A stretch of 26,809 bases of DNA from CAIOZA01 sp964464375 (GTDB lineage: Bacteria > Bacteroidota > Ignavibacteria > Kapaibacteriales > UBA2268). This document shows, piece after piece, positions 14,684-23,191 of the stretch (position 1 is the first letter of the stretch; each line of letters starts with the position of its first letter). A model generated the notes under the pieces. That model did no database searches. It was not told where the DNA came from and saw only the letters and a list, made by a program, of their open reading frames with translations. The translations under genes and the position numbers were made by a program. The stretch covers positions 1 to 26,809 of the forward strand of contig CAYXFU010000046.1 in assembly GCA_964464375.1 (NCBI GenBank), in the 5' to 3' direction.

Positions 14684-16780
14684 ATGAAAATCTTTAGGTT
14701 AAGTATTATTGTTCTTATTCTTCTATCTCTGCTATCTCATAATGAGCTTGCTTCACAAGATAAGAAAAAGCAGAAAAGTACAAAAAATGAATCAACAACG
14801 AAAAATGGCACCAAATCAATCGATCAGACTGTGATTGTAAAAATTGGAAAAGAAACTATTACTTATGCTGAACTAGAAAAAGCTTTCAAGAAGAACTTAT
14901 CAAAAAAAGATTATAGCCTTGCTAAGTTACCAAAAGACAGTCTTATGGAATTTATCGATCTTTATTCTAAATACAGACTAAAGGTCGTTGATGCACTTGT
15001 TAAGGGCTATGACAAGGATTCTGCAGTTAAAGCAGAAATAATTCAAAACAGAAGAATGTTGGCTGAATCCTATTTCTATGATAAAAAATTAATCGAGCCA
15101 AATGTCGAAGAGATGCTTAACAAACGCGATAGAGAGCTTCAAATAGCAATAATTGTAAAGACATTTGCTCAGGATCCTTCTAAAGGTACTGATTCTCTCC
15201 AAACTTATAAAAGAGCTAAATTAATTTTGGAAAAAGCTTTAGCCGGTGGAGATTTTGCAGTGCTAGCAAGGGATTCTTCCGACGATAAAGAGACAGCAAA
15301 AAATGGTGGCTTGGTTGCAAATTTCATTACATCCGGCAACACTACCAGACCAATCGATACAGTTATTTATAAGCTAAAATCAGGAACGGTTTACCATGAC
15401 CTTGTAAAGATTCGCGATGGTTATCTTATAATCAAATGTTTAAAAAATGAGCCTCGCCAATTCGTCAAGCTAAGACAAATTCTATTGTCCGAAGGTATTG
15501 CCAAAGATTCTCTGGGCGTTATAAAAAAAGCTGATAGCTTGATAGCATTACTTAAAAAAGGTGCTGATTTCAAAAGATTGGCAGAAGAAAACTCAAACGA
15601 TCCTGCAAGTTCAATACGTGGTGGTGATCTGGGCAAGTGGTATTCACGTTCTACAGGTTTTGAAGGAAATGGTTCTAAGCTATTACCTCAATTCGAAGCT
15701 GCAGCATTTGTCTTAAAAGATGGTGAAATTTCTGGGAAAGTAATCACTGAGTACGGAATTCACATTATTAGAAAAGACTCAACAAGGAGCTTCAATAAAG
15801 AATTGGAACGAGATGAATTGAAAAAATTATATAGAAGAGTTTATTTTGAAAGCGATAAAAGAGAATACCTGGCATCAGTAAAAAAGAATCTTGGATTCAC
15901 ATTCAACGAAATCGCATTGAATAAGTTGATTGCTTCAATCGATACTACAAAAACGACTCTACAACCAGAATGGGAGAAAAACATAAATTCATCTCTCAAA
16001 ACCGAAACTTTATTTACTATAAACAAACAGAACACAACAGTAGGAGATTTTCTTCATAAAATATCCACTCAGAAAGAATTTAAAGGATCGGCTACTACCC
16101 GTGATAATTTCCGCAACGTAATCAACAGATTCGCAGATCCTATAGCATTCGATTATGCTTCGGAAAATCTTGACCAGGAATATCCCGATTTTGCATCACT
16201 TATGAAAGAGTTTCGTGATGGAATTCTTCTGTTCAAAGTTGAAGCAATAGAAGTATGGGATAAGTTGAAATTCGACTCAACTCAAGCCAGAGCATTCTGG
16301 GAACAGAACAAAATAAGATATAACACTTATCCTATCTATGATTTCTCAGAAGTTTATGTGCTATCAGATACTCTCGCAAAAGATATTTACAAATTTGTTA
16401 AGTCCGGTACTGATATCGGTACGCTTGCTGAACAATATACTCAGCGTCAGGGCTATCGCGAGAAAAAGGGTAATTGGGGCAAATCTTCAACAAAAGACAA
16501 TAAACTTGCTCAATTATTTGCAACCAAAAATCCAAAGCAAGGCGATGTTCTTGAACCAATTCCTTACGAACAAGGATTTTCTGTAGTGTATATTAATTCA
16601 GTAGAATCTGCCAGAATGAAGAAATTTGAAGAAGCGATTCCGGATTTTGCTCCTGAATATCAGGAAAAAGTTCAGAAAGGCTTAACTGAGATATGGATGA
16701 CACAACTGAAGAAAAAACATGGATTGCAGATTCTTGAGAAGGATTTGGAAAGAGTTATTAAAGAGATAAACTCAAAATAA
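14684..16780 (+). CDS. Periplasmic parvulin-type peptidylprolyl isomerase/chaperone (PpiC/PrsA-like)
   Basis: This 698-residue exported chaperone has a signal peptide (KIFRLSIIVLILLSLLSHN), then a SurA/PrsA-type helical N-domain starting VIVKIGKETITYAELEKAFK (from about 50). Two parvulin domains follow. One at about 150-255 is degenerate (AKNGGLVANFI). One at about 260-365 has the typical VKLRQILLSE, IRGGDLGKWY and YGIHIIRKDS elements. A third, weaker parvulin-like block lies at about 545-640 (GNWGKSS, EQGFSVVYI). Such multi-domain PPIases assist outer-membrane protein folding in Bacteroidota. AAGGA precedes the start. The SurA-like gene follows 18 nt downstream, so the two form an operon. 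Confidence 0.88.
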   Translation: MKIFRLSIIVLILLSLLSHNELASQDKKKQKSTKNESTTKNGTKSIDQTVIVKIGKETITYAELEKAFKKNLSKKDYSLAKLPKDSLMEFIDLYSKYRLKVVDALVKGYDKDSAVKAEIIQNRRMLAESYFYDKKLIEPNVEEMLNKRDRELQIAIIVKTFAQDPSKGTDSLQTYKRAKLILEKALAGGDFAVLARDSSDDKETAKNGGLVANFITSGNTTRPIDTVIYKLKSGTVYHDLVKIRDGYLIIKCLKNEPRQFVKLRQILLSEGIAKDSLGVIKKADSLIALLKKGADFKRLAEENSNDPASSIRGGDLGKWYSRSTGFEGNGSKLLPQFEAAAFVLKDGEISGKVITEYGIHIIRKDSTRSFNKELERDELKKLYRRVYFESDKREYLASVKKNLGFTFNEIALNKLIASIDTTKTTLQPEWEKNINSSLKTETLFTINKQNTTVGDFLHKISTQKEFKGSATTRDNFRNVINRFADPIAFDYASENLDQEYPDFASLMKEFRDGILLFKVEAIEVWDKLKFDSTQARAFWEQNKIRYNTYPIYDFSEVYVLSDTLAKDIYKFVKSGTDIGTLAEQYTQRQGYREKKGNWGKSSTKDNKLAQLFATKNPKQGDVLEPIPYEQGFSVVYINSVESARMKKFEEAIPDFAPEYQEKVQKGLTEIWMTQLKKKHGLQILEKDLERVIKEINSK

Positions 16781-16798
16781 ATATATATTCGAATTATT

Positions 16799-18094
16799 AT
16801 GAACTTGAAAAAATTATTATTTCTTTCTTTTGTTGCCATTCTATTGACTGTAGCTCTGCAATCACAGCCGAAGGAAGGCGAAGCCATCGACAAGATTATC
16901 GCTATTGTTGGTAATGATATTGTTATGCAATCAGAGCTGAATGCACAATTACAAATGCTTTCGCAACAGGACAAAACAATGGACCTGAACGATCCATCAG
17001 TAATTGCAAAAGTTCTGGATTTGTTGATTAATGAAAAGCTTGTGGTTATGAAGGCTATCGAGGATTCAATAACAACCACAGACGAAGAAATCAAGCAACA
17101 ATGGGAACAACAGCTAGGTCAGTACGTTCAATACTATGGTTCCATAAAAAGAATAGAAGATATCTATGGCATGTCAATCGATAGGATTCAATATGAATTC
17201 CGGGATGAGATACGCAAGCACATCCTTAGTCAGAAGATTAAAATGCAGAGATTCTCTGATGTAAAAGTAACTCAGCGTGAGGTTGAAGAATTCTTCACCA
17301 GTTATCGTGATTCAATACCGAATGTCCCGGAGCAGGTTGAAATTTATCATATCGTTAAATTTATAGAGCCAAAGCAGACAGCTAAGAAAGAGATTTTTGA
17401 ATTAGCTATAAAAGTCAGAGATTCACTTGTCAAAGGTGGAGATTTTGCAGCTTTTGCACTCAGATATAGTGGTGACCCGGGAACAGCCTCCGTTGGAGGT
17501 GAACTTGGCTGGATTGCGAAAGGCAAATTGTTTGCAGAATATGAGAAAGCAGCTCTAGATCAGGAGAAAACTCAAATTTCAATACCAATCGAAACTCCAT
17601 TCGGTTTACATTTGATTCAAACAATCGACAAGAATAAAGATTCTCTGTTGACCAGACACATTCTTTTCAAATTCGGGCAATCCGATGATGACAGGAAATC
17701 TGCCGTCGATACTTTAAACAGCATCAAAGCTAGAGCAGAAAATGGTGCTTCATTCGAAGATTTAGCGAAGCTATACACAGATGAAGCTGAAACAAAAGGC
17801 TTCGGAGGATTTATCGGTAAATTCCCAATCGCCAATATTCCTGCAAGTCTTAAGGAAGTGCTTACTGCTCTCAAAGAAGGTGGAATAAGCGATCCGCTGC
17901 CTTATGGTGCAGATCCCAAACCATCTTTCCATATTGTTTATAAGAAAAAGCTTGTTCCCGAGCATAAGGCTACTATCAAAGAGGATTATAAACAGCTGGA
18001 ACAATTAGCTCAATCCTTTAAACAAAATAAGCTTTATATGGATTGGGTAGAAGATTTAAGGAAAACCATTTATTGGGAAATCAAGAAAAACTAA
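16799..18094 (+). CDS. surA: SurA-like periplasmic chaperone/peptidylprolyl isomerase
   Basis: This 431-residue exported chaperone escorts outer-membrane proteins through the periplasm. A signal peptide (LLFLSFVAILLTVALQS) is followed by the SurA N-domain opening IDKIIAIVGNDIVMQSEL and its helical continuation. Two parvulin domains follow: about 180-285 (VEIYHIVKF, GGELGWIAKG, PFGLHLIQ) and about 288-390 (TRHILFKF, GGFIGKFP, FHIVYKKK). The length and order match E. coli-type SurA. It is co-transcribed with the upstream parvulin gene and ends at a clear terminator (18122-18152). Confidence 0.9.
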   Translation: MNLKKLLFLSFVAILLTVALQSQPKEGEAIDKIIAIVGNDIVMQSELNAQLQMLSQQDKTMDLNDPSVIAKVLDLLINEKLVVMKAIEDSITTTDEEIKQQWEQQLGQYVQYYGSIKRIEDIYGMSIDRIQYEFRDEIRKHILSQKIKMQRFSDVKVTQREVEEFFTSYRDSIPNVPEQVEIYHIVKFIEPKQTAKKEIFELAIKVRDSLVKGGDFAAFALRYSGDPGTASVGGELGWIAKGKLFAEYEKAALDQEKTQISIPIETPFGLHLIQTIDKNKDSLLTRHILFKFGQSDDDRKSAVDTLNSIKARAENGASFEDLAKLYTDEAETKGFGGFIGKFPIANIPASLKEVLTALKEGGISDPLPYGADPKPSFHIVYKKKLVPEHKATIKEDYKQLEQLAQSFKQNKLYMDWVEDLRKTIYWEIKKN

Positions 18095-18121
18095 ATTCTA
18101 ATTTAAAATAAAAGCAATAAC

Positions 18122-18152
18122 AATACCGGTAAGCGATTGCCGGTATTTTTTT
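18122..18152 (+). terminator. Rho-independent terminator after surA
   Basis: An 8-bp stem (AATACCGG/CCGGTATT) with a 10-nt loop is followed directly by a T-run. It lies 28 bases after the surA stop and is the clearest intrinsic terminator in the window. Confidence 0.85.
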
Positions 18153-18261
18153 ATACATTAATGAGATGGCATTTTCTTAAGAATAATTACAAAGAATAAA
18201 TTCTACAGAAACGGGTCTATAAAACTCTAATAAAGAACAAATCAAAAAAATTAAATTATAT

Positions 18262-18717
18262 ATGAAACTATACTCATTAGAGAAAAAGCTGTTCCTGCCC
18301 ATTACCGTACAAAAAGCATGGGACTTCTTCTCTGATCCGTCAAATCTGAAGGTTATAACGCCCGATTTTATGGGATTCGAGGTTAAGTCCGACGATTCGG
18401 CGGTGATGTTCCCCAGGCAGATCATCTCCTATACTGTCCGTCCGGTGATGAACATCCCGATAAACTGGGTTACTGAAATAACTCACGTTGCCGAACCGTC
18501 ATACTTTGTGGATGAGCAAAGATTTGGTCCGTATAAGTTTTGGCACCACAAGCATTTCATCAACGAGGTAGCCGGAGGTGTCGAACTGATCGATATAGTA
18601 CATTATGCACTTCCTTTCGGATTTCTCGGCAGAATCGCCCACAGCCTGTTCGTCCGCCGTAAGCTGGAGCAGATATTTGCTTATAGGACTGAAAAAGTGA
18701 AAGAAATATTCAAATAA
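18262..18717 (+). CDS. SRPBCC (START-like) family protein
   Basis: This 151-residue protein has the SRPBCC/polyketide-cyclase fold signature. It starts with a strand and LPITVQKAWDFFSDPSNLKVITPDF, typical of the ligand-binding START-like group often annotated 'cell division inhibitor/SRPBCC'. The middle has ITHVAEPSYFVDEQRFGPYK and WHHKHFI, followed by GGVELIDIVHYALPFG and the long C-terminal helix. These proteins carry a hydrophobic pocket, and the ligand is unknown. No signal peptide is present. It precedes a T9SS-exported protein by 14 nt on the same strand. It is less AT-rich than that neighbour. Confidence 0.85.
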   Translation: MKLYSLEKKLFLPITVQKAWDFFSDPSNLKVITPDFMGFEVKSDDSAVMFPRQIISYTVRPVMNIPINWVTEITHVAEPSYFVDEQRFGPYKFWHHKHFINEVAGGVELIDIVHYALPFGFLGRIAHSLFVRRKLEQIFAYRTEKVKEIFK

Positions 18718-18731
18718 TATATAGCACATTT

Positions 18732-20024
18732 ATGAAAAAGTATTTAGTTTTATTGGTTATTCTTGGCTTTTCTCTATTTGGTTTATCACTTTATGCTGGT
18801 CAAGATAGTGATATTGTATGGCAGAAATATATTTGGCCTCATCCTTGTGGAGGTGTTAAATTCTCACCCGATGGAAAATATATTTATGCGGCAATTGATG
18901 CCGGTATTGTTAAATTAAATACTCTTACCGGTGATTCTATAAGCACATTTGATGGAAAGCACAGTGGACTAGACGGTTTCAAAATGGATATTTCTGCGTT
19001 AGGTAATTACATTGTAACAGAAAGTTATGAAAGTAAAGCAATTATTTGGGATTGCAGGAATGAAAAAATATACAATATTTTATCTGAAACTCTAGCTATG
19101 CCAATCTCTTGCATCTGTATTGACCCTTTTGAACGTTTTGTATTATTTGGTTCGGGGGATTACTTTGCAGTTCATGATATAAAATCACTGAGCAAAATAA
19201 CTTCATTCCGAGCTACAGGAATTGATATGTCTTGGTCTGGTCAGGTTAAATTTTCTCATGACGGTACGAAATTTGCTATTGTTTCTTGGTATGAGGAAGC
19301 ATTTACAAAAATTATCAAAACCTCTGTCACTCTTTGGGAAACTGCTACCTGGAAAAAAATAACAGAGCTGTACAACAATGAAGGAAGACAGAGTTCTATT
19401 GGTGGTGAACTGGAGTTTTCCTATAATGATATGTTGTTGGGGTTTGTTAGCAGTAGCCCAAGTAGATCATTTGTATTCAATTTGAACTCATATAAACTGA
19501 TAAGCACCTCTGATTCTACAAATGTAAGTAATTATAGTTATGGAGTTGATTTTCTAAATGACAATATACATTGGTTTTATTCTTATGTGGATTTAAATGG
19601 TATAGTCTCTTATGAACTATATAATTTCAATAAAGATTTAGTAGAGAAGAAGTATAATATTATGGCAATGAATGCTGATTACAACATAATGACGAATCAG
19701 TTGATAATAAATGGATATGATTGGCTAACATTAATAAAACCAACATTTACTGACGTTTCAAACACCAACACTTTGACTGATAATTTAAAGATTTATTATC
19801 AAGGCAACAAGATAATTTTAGAACTATCAACAAATCAAACCGGAAATTCACAACTCTTTATAAGCGACCTTAATGGGAAAAATATTTATCAACAAGATTT
19901 AGGTTTTATTAATCAGGAAAATAACAAATATTTTATAGATATAGAGCTTCCATCTGGAATTTATCTTTGTAAGGTAATTGTCGGGCCAAAAGTATATTCT
20001 CAAAAATTTGAGATTGTGAGGTAG
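18732..20024 (+). CDS. Exported WD40-like propeller protein with T9SS sorting tail
   Basis: This 430-residue secreted protein has a signal peptide (VLLVILGFSLFGLSLYA), then WD40-like blade phrases such as VKFSPDGKYIYAAIDAGIVK, AIIWDCRNEKIYNI, VKFSHDGTKFAIVSWYEEAF and VTLWETATWKKITEL. The tail of about 75 residues (IYYQGNKIILELSTNQTGNS, LFISDLNGKNIYQQDL, LPSGIYLCKVIVGPKVYSQK) is a Por sorting domain. It probably folds as a beta-propeller at the cell surface; no catalytic motif was seen. Its DNA is visibly more AT-rich than the SRPBCC gene before it and trhO after it, so it looks inserted between them. Confidence 0.82.
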   Translation: MKKYLVLLVILGFSLFGLSLYAGQDSDIVWQKYIWPHPCGGVKFSPDGKYIYAAIDAGIVKLNTLTGDSISTFDGKHSGLDGFKMDISALGNYIVTESYESKAIIWDCRNEKIYNILSETLAMPISCICIDPFERFVLFGSGDYFAVHDIKSLSKITSFRATGIDMSWSGQVKFSHDGTKFAIVSWYEEAFTKIIKTSVTLWETATWKKITELYNNEGRQSSIGGELEFSYNDMLLGFVSSSPSRSFVFNLNSYKLISTSDSTNVSNYSYGVDFLNDNIHWFYSYVDLNGIVSYELYNFNKDLVEKKYNIMAMNADYNIMTNQLIINGYDWLTLIKPTFTDVSNTNTLTDNLKIYYQGNKIILELSTNQTGNSQLFISDLNGKNIYQQDLGFINQENNKYFIDIELPSGIYLCKVIVGPKVYSQKFEIVR

Positions 20025-20067
20025 ATATGAAAACGAAAATAAATATAAAATTATAAAAAGGAAAAAC

Positions 20068-21153
20068 ATGAATCTAAAAGAATCAAAATACACACTACTG
20101 ACATTTTATAAGTTTGTCAATATTTCCGATCCGCACGAGCAGGTTGCCGATCATCTGCGTTTCTGCGTGGATATTGGTCTGCTCGGCAGAATCTATATCG
20201 GTGAGGAAGGTATAAGCGCAACTCTAACGGGCAACGAAGGACAGATCAAGGCTTACAGGCTCTATCTTGATTCTATTCCTTACTTTAAAGAAATTGATGA
20301 TATCGATGTCAAAGCTACTGAGGTCGAAGGTCACCAGTTCGTGAAGATGATTGTGCGCTACCGTAGGGAAATTGTCTCGCTGGGATTTGTCTGCAAAGCT
20401 GAAGATGTCGAGAAATCGAAGGTAAAGATGCCGATTGAGATTTTCAAGGATGTGATGGACAAAGAGGATGACAGCTACGTTATTCTCGATATGCGCAATA
20501 ACTATGAATATAAACTCGGGCACTTCAAGAATGCAATCCCCGCAGGAACCGTATCATTCAAAGATCTGGACAAAGTGCTGGATGATTACCGCAAACGTTT
20601 TTCAGATAAAAAGCTGATCATGTACTGCACGGGCGGCATCCGTTGCGAAAAAGCATCAATCATGCTCGAGCAGGCAGGACTATCGGGAGTCTATCAGGTT
20701 GACGGAGGTGTGGTTAAGTATGTGAACACCTACAACGACGGTAACTGGGAAGGCAATCTCTACACTTTCGACGGAAGAATATCGACACATGTCGGAGACG
20801 AGACAACTCACAAGATCATCTCCAGATGCCACTTCACAGGAGAACCTGCAGAGACATTTTACAATTGCCGCTATGGTCCCTGCAATTCCCAATTCATAGC
20901 TCTTGAGAAAGAATACGAGAGGCATTTCGGATTCTGTTCATCAGAATGTGTTGAGAATGCGAAAAAGGATTTGTTTGTAAGAGTTGATAAGAGCATCGAC
21001 AATATGCAATACAAGGATCTGCGCGGTAAGATAAAAGCCGATCCATACGTAATACCGGAAATTACAGAAATAATAGTTAAACATCTCGATAAGCATCTAG
21101 CAGGAGTTGAGTTCAACCACGCAGTGCCGGTCGATCCGTTAGAAATTGTATAA
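20068..21153 (+). CDS. trhO: tRNA uridine(34) hydroxylase, rhodanese family
   Basis: TrhO (YceA) is known to make 5-hydroxyuridine at position 34 of tRNAs in an oxygen-dependent way. This 361-residue copy has the N-terminal TrhO domain (YTLLTFYKFVNISDPHEQV; GRIYIGEEGISATLTG, 40-55). A rhodanese domain follows (about 122-225) with the active loop CTGGIRCEKAS, whose cysteines are C187 and C193. The C-terminal cysteine-rich part (CHFTGEP, NCRYGPCN, FCSSEC) probably binds a metal. All expected features are present. AAGGA precedes the ATG, 43 nt after the T9SS gene. A palindromic element follows the stop. Confidence 0.95.
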   Translation: MNLKESKYTLLTFYKFVNISDPHEQVADHLRFCVDIGLLGRIYIGEEGISATLTGNEGQIKAYRLYLDSIPYFKEIDDIDVKATEVEGHQFVKMIVRYRREIVSLGFVCKAEDVEKSKVKMPIEIFKDVMDKEDDSYVILDMRNNYEYKLGHFKNAIPAGTVSFKDLDKVLDDYRKRFSDKKLIMYCTGGIRCEKASIMLEQAGLSGVYQVDGGVVKYVNTYNDGNWEGNLYTFDGRISTHVGDETTHKIISRCHFTGEPAETFYNCRYGPCNSQFIALEKEYERHFGFCSSECVENAKKDLFVRVDKSIDNMQYKDLRGKIKADPYVIPEITEIIVKHLDKHLAGVEFNHAVPVDPLEIV

Positions 21154-21165
21154 GCTAATTTTTAA

Positions 21166-21189
21166 GGGCACGGCACTCCGTGCCCCTAC
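21166..21189. repeat. Palindromic element, GTAGGGG/CCCCTAC family
   Basis: The arms GGGCACGG and CCGTGCCC are separated by CACT, with CTAC following. The outer end CCCCTAC is shared with 893-916 and 11950-11977, while the inner arms differ by a few bases. It lies between the stops of convergent genes trhO and the TonB-domain gene and could act as a two-way terminator. Confidence 0.65.
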
Positions 21190-21201
21190 TCAATAAATGA
21201 T

Positions 21202-21624
21202 TTATTTCAGCTTATATTTAATCGGCAGTGTTATCCAACAGCAGACAGGCACTCCGTTATTTGTTGCCGGAGTAAATTTGGCTTTTTTAACTGCCTTCTG
21301 AGCTGATTTATTGAATAACTTGGAATCAGAGTTCGCAACAATAGTCTTTAGGACTTTACCCGATTTACTGATAAGAGCTCTTACCATAACCGTACCCTCG
21401 ACACCGGCTTTACGTGGTATTTCGGGATAAACAACATCTTTCTGCAGTAGAGTAAGATCGACAGTCGGCGGATTGTCAACCTTTACATTTTCTTCCGATT
21501 TGGGCTCAATACCACATTCAGAAGTAATTTTCTTGGCTTTCTTTTCTCTTCTTGCACCCGCTTCAAGATTCACTGTACCAACAAGAAGAGCAAAAAGTAT
21601 GATAAATGTTAAAAAATGCTTCAT
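21202..21624 (-). CDS. Small exported TonB C-terminal domain protein
   Basis: This 140-residue protein has a signal peptide or signal anchor (MKHFLTFIILFALLVGTVNL), a short linker and a TonB C-terminal domain (about 58-140). The domain contains the family pattern VYPEIPRKAGVEGTVMVRAL, then SGKVLKTIVANSDSKLFNKS and AQKAVKKAKFTPATNNGVPV. TonB domains pass energy from the inner-membrane ExbBD motor to outer-membrane receptors. This form lacks the proline-rich spacer, so it may not span the periplasm and could be a stand-alone domain. An AAAGGAGG ribosome-binding site lies 8 bases above the ATG, the strongest in the window. Confidence 0.85.
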   Translation of the reverse strand: MKHFLTFIILFALLVGTVNLEAGARREKKAKKITSECGIEPKSEENVKVDNPPTVDLTLLQKDVVYPEIPRKAGVEGTVMVRALISKSGKVLKTIVANSDSKLFNKSAQKAVKKAKFTPATNNGVPVCCWITLPIKYKLK

Positions 21625-21951
21625 AACAACCTCCTTTAAAGAAAAATAATACTAGTATATTTACACATACTAAGACGCTTTAAAAGCGCAAAAAGTTACA
21701 AATTATTTTTGATTTTTGAGTAATTACCTGTAGAATTTTTAAAAAGCGAATAGCTAAACAGTTGGAACGCAACGGATAACGCTTTTTGATTGATCTTCCT
21801 GTATCGGCTTCCGCTAAGTATTATGACAGAAACATTAAGAAAAATTATATCCTCTTATAGAGCTATATTGGAAAACAAAATTGTTCTTGCTTTAATTAAC
21901 AGTGTTAATTATATTTGTATTGTTAATGTTAAACTATTCTGAAACAATCTC
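21625..21951. other. Intergenic region between divergent TonB-domain and TetR genes
   Basis: No gene was found. It contains a 13-bp perfect palindrome (CGCTTT-A-AAAGCG, 21676-21688), 52 bases above the TonB-domain start and a possible operator. The tetR operator and promoter (21886-21917) are listed separately. The middle part is plain AT-rich sequence. Confidence 0.4.
21886..21917 (+). promoter_or_regulatory. tetR promoter with an overlapping palindromic operator
   Basis: CTTG (21886-21889), 20 nt, then TATATTTG (21910-21917) fit the Bacteroidota promoter. A 19-bp perfect palindrome, TAATTAACA-G-TGTTAATTA (21893-21911), fills the spacer. This is the classic placement of a TetR-family autorepression operator. 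A further half-site-like TTGTTAATGTTAAAC lies just downstream at about 21920. The ATG is at 21952. Confidence 0.6.
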
Positions 21952-22524
21952 ATGAATAACAAAGATCTTCAGGAAAACAAAGTCAGATCATTCTTTATTG
22001 AATCGACTAAATCTACTATTAAGGGCGAAGGAATAAAAGCAGTCAGTGCCAGGAACATAGCTAAAGACGCAGGCTATTCCTATGCTACAATCTACAATTA
22101 CTTTGCAGATTTGAAGGAGCTGTTTACTTTTTGTGTAGTTGACTTCATAGTTGAGTGCCGTGACTTCGTAAACAATGCTAAACATCCAGACAAAGCCAGT
22201 AAAGAGACATTTATCAGCAAGAGTAAAGCTCTAAGCAACTACTTCATTCAGTACCCTGGAATATTCGAACTTATGTTCACCGAACAAATGGTCGAAGTAC
22301 GCTACAACGAAAAGATCAGTGCTGAAATTGACTCATTATTCAATTCTATATTTGGTGATGAATACAAAAGACTGAGTAAGAAGAGAGATTTGGATATAAA
22401 TATAGTTTCTGAACTTCACAGATCTATCATTACAGGATTGTTAAGCAAATATCTTCTTAGGCGAACACCATCAGATTATAGGGAATTCATGCTAATTCTG
22501 GAACAGTGTATTAAGTATATATAA
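21952..22524 (+). CDS. TetR/AcrR family transcriptional regulator
   Basis: This 190-residue regulator has an N-terminal helix-turn-helix (about 15-60) in the family form SARNIAKDAGYSYATIYNYF followed by ADLKELF. The remaining helical domain would bind an unknown small ligand. The length is usual. The upstream palindrome overlapping its promoter points to autoregulation. No transporter or enzyme gene lies divergently next to it, so targets other than itself are not evident; nuoE downstream has its own promoter. No unusual residues were seen. Confidence 0.92.
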   Translation: MNNKDLQENKVRSFFIESTKSTIKGEGIKAVSARNIAKDAGYSYATIYNYFADLKELFTFCVVDFIVECRDFVNNAKHPDKASKETFISKSKALSNYFIQYPGIFELMFTEQMVEVRYNEKISAEIDSLFNSIFGDEYKRLSKKRDLDINIVSELHRSIITGLLSKYLLRRTPSDYREFMLILEQCIKYI

Positions 22525-22568
22525 AAAATGTGTTTATCGAAATGGATTTGTCACACTGATTTCTTTTT

Positions 22569-22598
22569 ATTGATTTAAATTGAATTTTATTATTTTTG
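22569..22598 (+). promoter_or_regulatory. Putative promoter of nuoE
   Basis: ATTG (22569-22572), 18 nt, TATTTTTG (22591-22598). Transcription would start near 22605, so the in-frame ATG at 22580 would be upstream of the transcript. This favours the ATG at 22634. Confidence 0.45.
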
Positions 22599-22633
22599 TA
22601 TTCTATCATTTATTAAATAACAGCAACAACATT

Positions 22634-23113
22634 ATGGAAATTGTATTTAACTCTGAAGAACTTGAAAAGATTGAAACAATTAAAGCAAAATATCCGGAAA
22701 CAAAAGCCGCTCTGATGCCAACTCTATGGATGGCTCAGAAGAAATGGGGCTGGCTGTCACCCGATGTTATGCGCTATATCGGTGATTTGCTTGGACTAAC
22801 CTATGCTCATGTCGAAGGTGTAGCCACATTCTATACTATGTATTTCAAAAAGCCTATGGGTAAATTCCACCTTCAGGTTTGCACCAATGTTTCATGTATG
22901 CTCCGTAATGGTGATGAAATCTACCAGCATGTCTCCGAAAAGCTAAATATCGGACACATGGAAAGAACCGAAGACGGAGTTTTTTCCCTCGAAGAAGTTG
23001 AGTGCATGGGTGCATGCGGTGATTCTCCGATGGTTGCAGTTAATGAAGATTTTTATGAGAATATGTCAATAATTAAAGTTGATGAATTAATAAATTCACT
23101 AAAACGCACTTAA
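22634..23113 (+). CDS. nuoE: NADH-quinone oxidoreductase subunit E (NuoE, 2Fe-2S)
   Basis: NuoE is the thioredoxin-like subunit carrying the N1a [2Fe-2S] cluster in the NADH-oxidising arm of complex I. The start at 22634 gives 159 residues. The four expected cluster cysteines are C83 and C88 (VCTNVSCMLRNG) and C124 and C128 (ECMGACGDSPMVAVN). The N-terminal helical part (YPETKAALMPTLWMAQKKWG) and the AHVEGVATFYTMY region are standard. The 18-residue upstream extension (from 22580) is AT-rich and overlaps the promoter. No nuoF, nuoG or other Nuo genes are nearby, so it is separated from the rest of complex I. Confidence 0.94.
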   Translation: MEIVFNSEELEKIETIKAKYPETKAALMPTLWMAQKKWGWLSPDVMRYIGDLLGLTYAHVEGVATFYTMYFKKPMGKFHLQVCTNVSCMLRNGDEIYQHVSEKLNIGHMERTEDGVFSLEEVECMGACGDSPMVAVNEDFYENMSIIKVDELINSLKRT

Positions 23114-23191
23114 TTTTAAAAAATTAGTAACAAAATAGTATATTGAAGTGTTATTAGATTGTGAATAAGTACAAATTTTAAAAAAGTTGTT

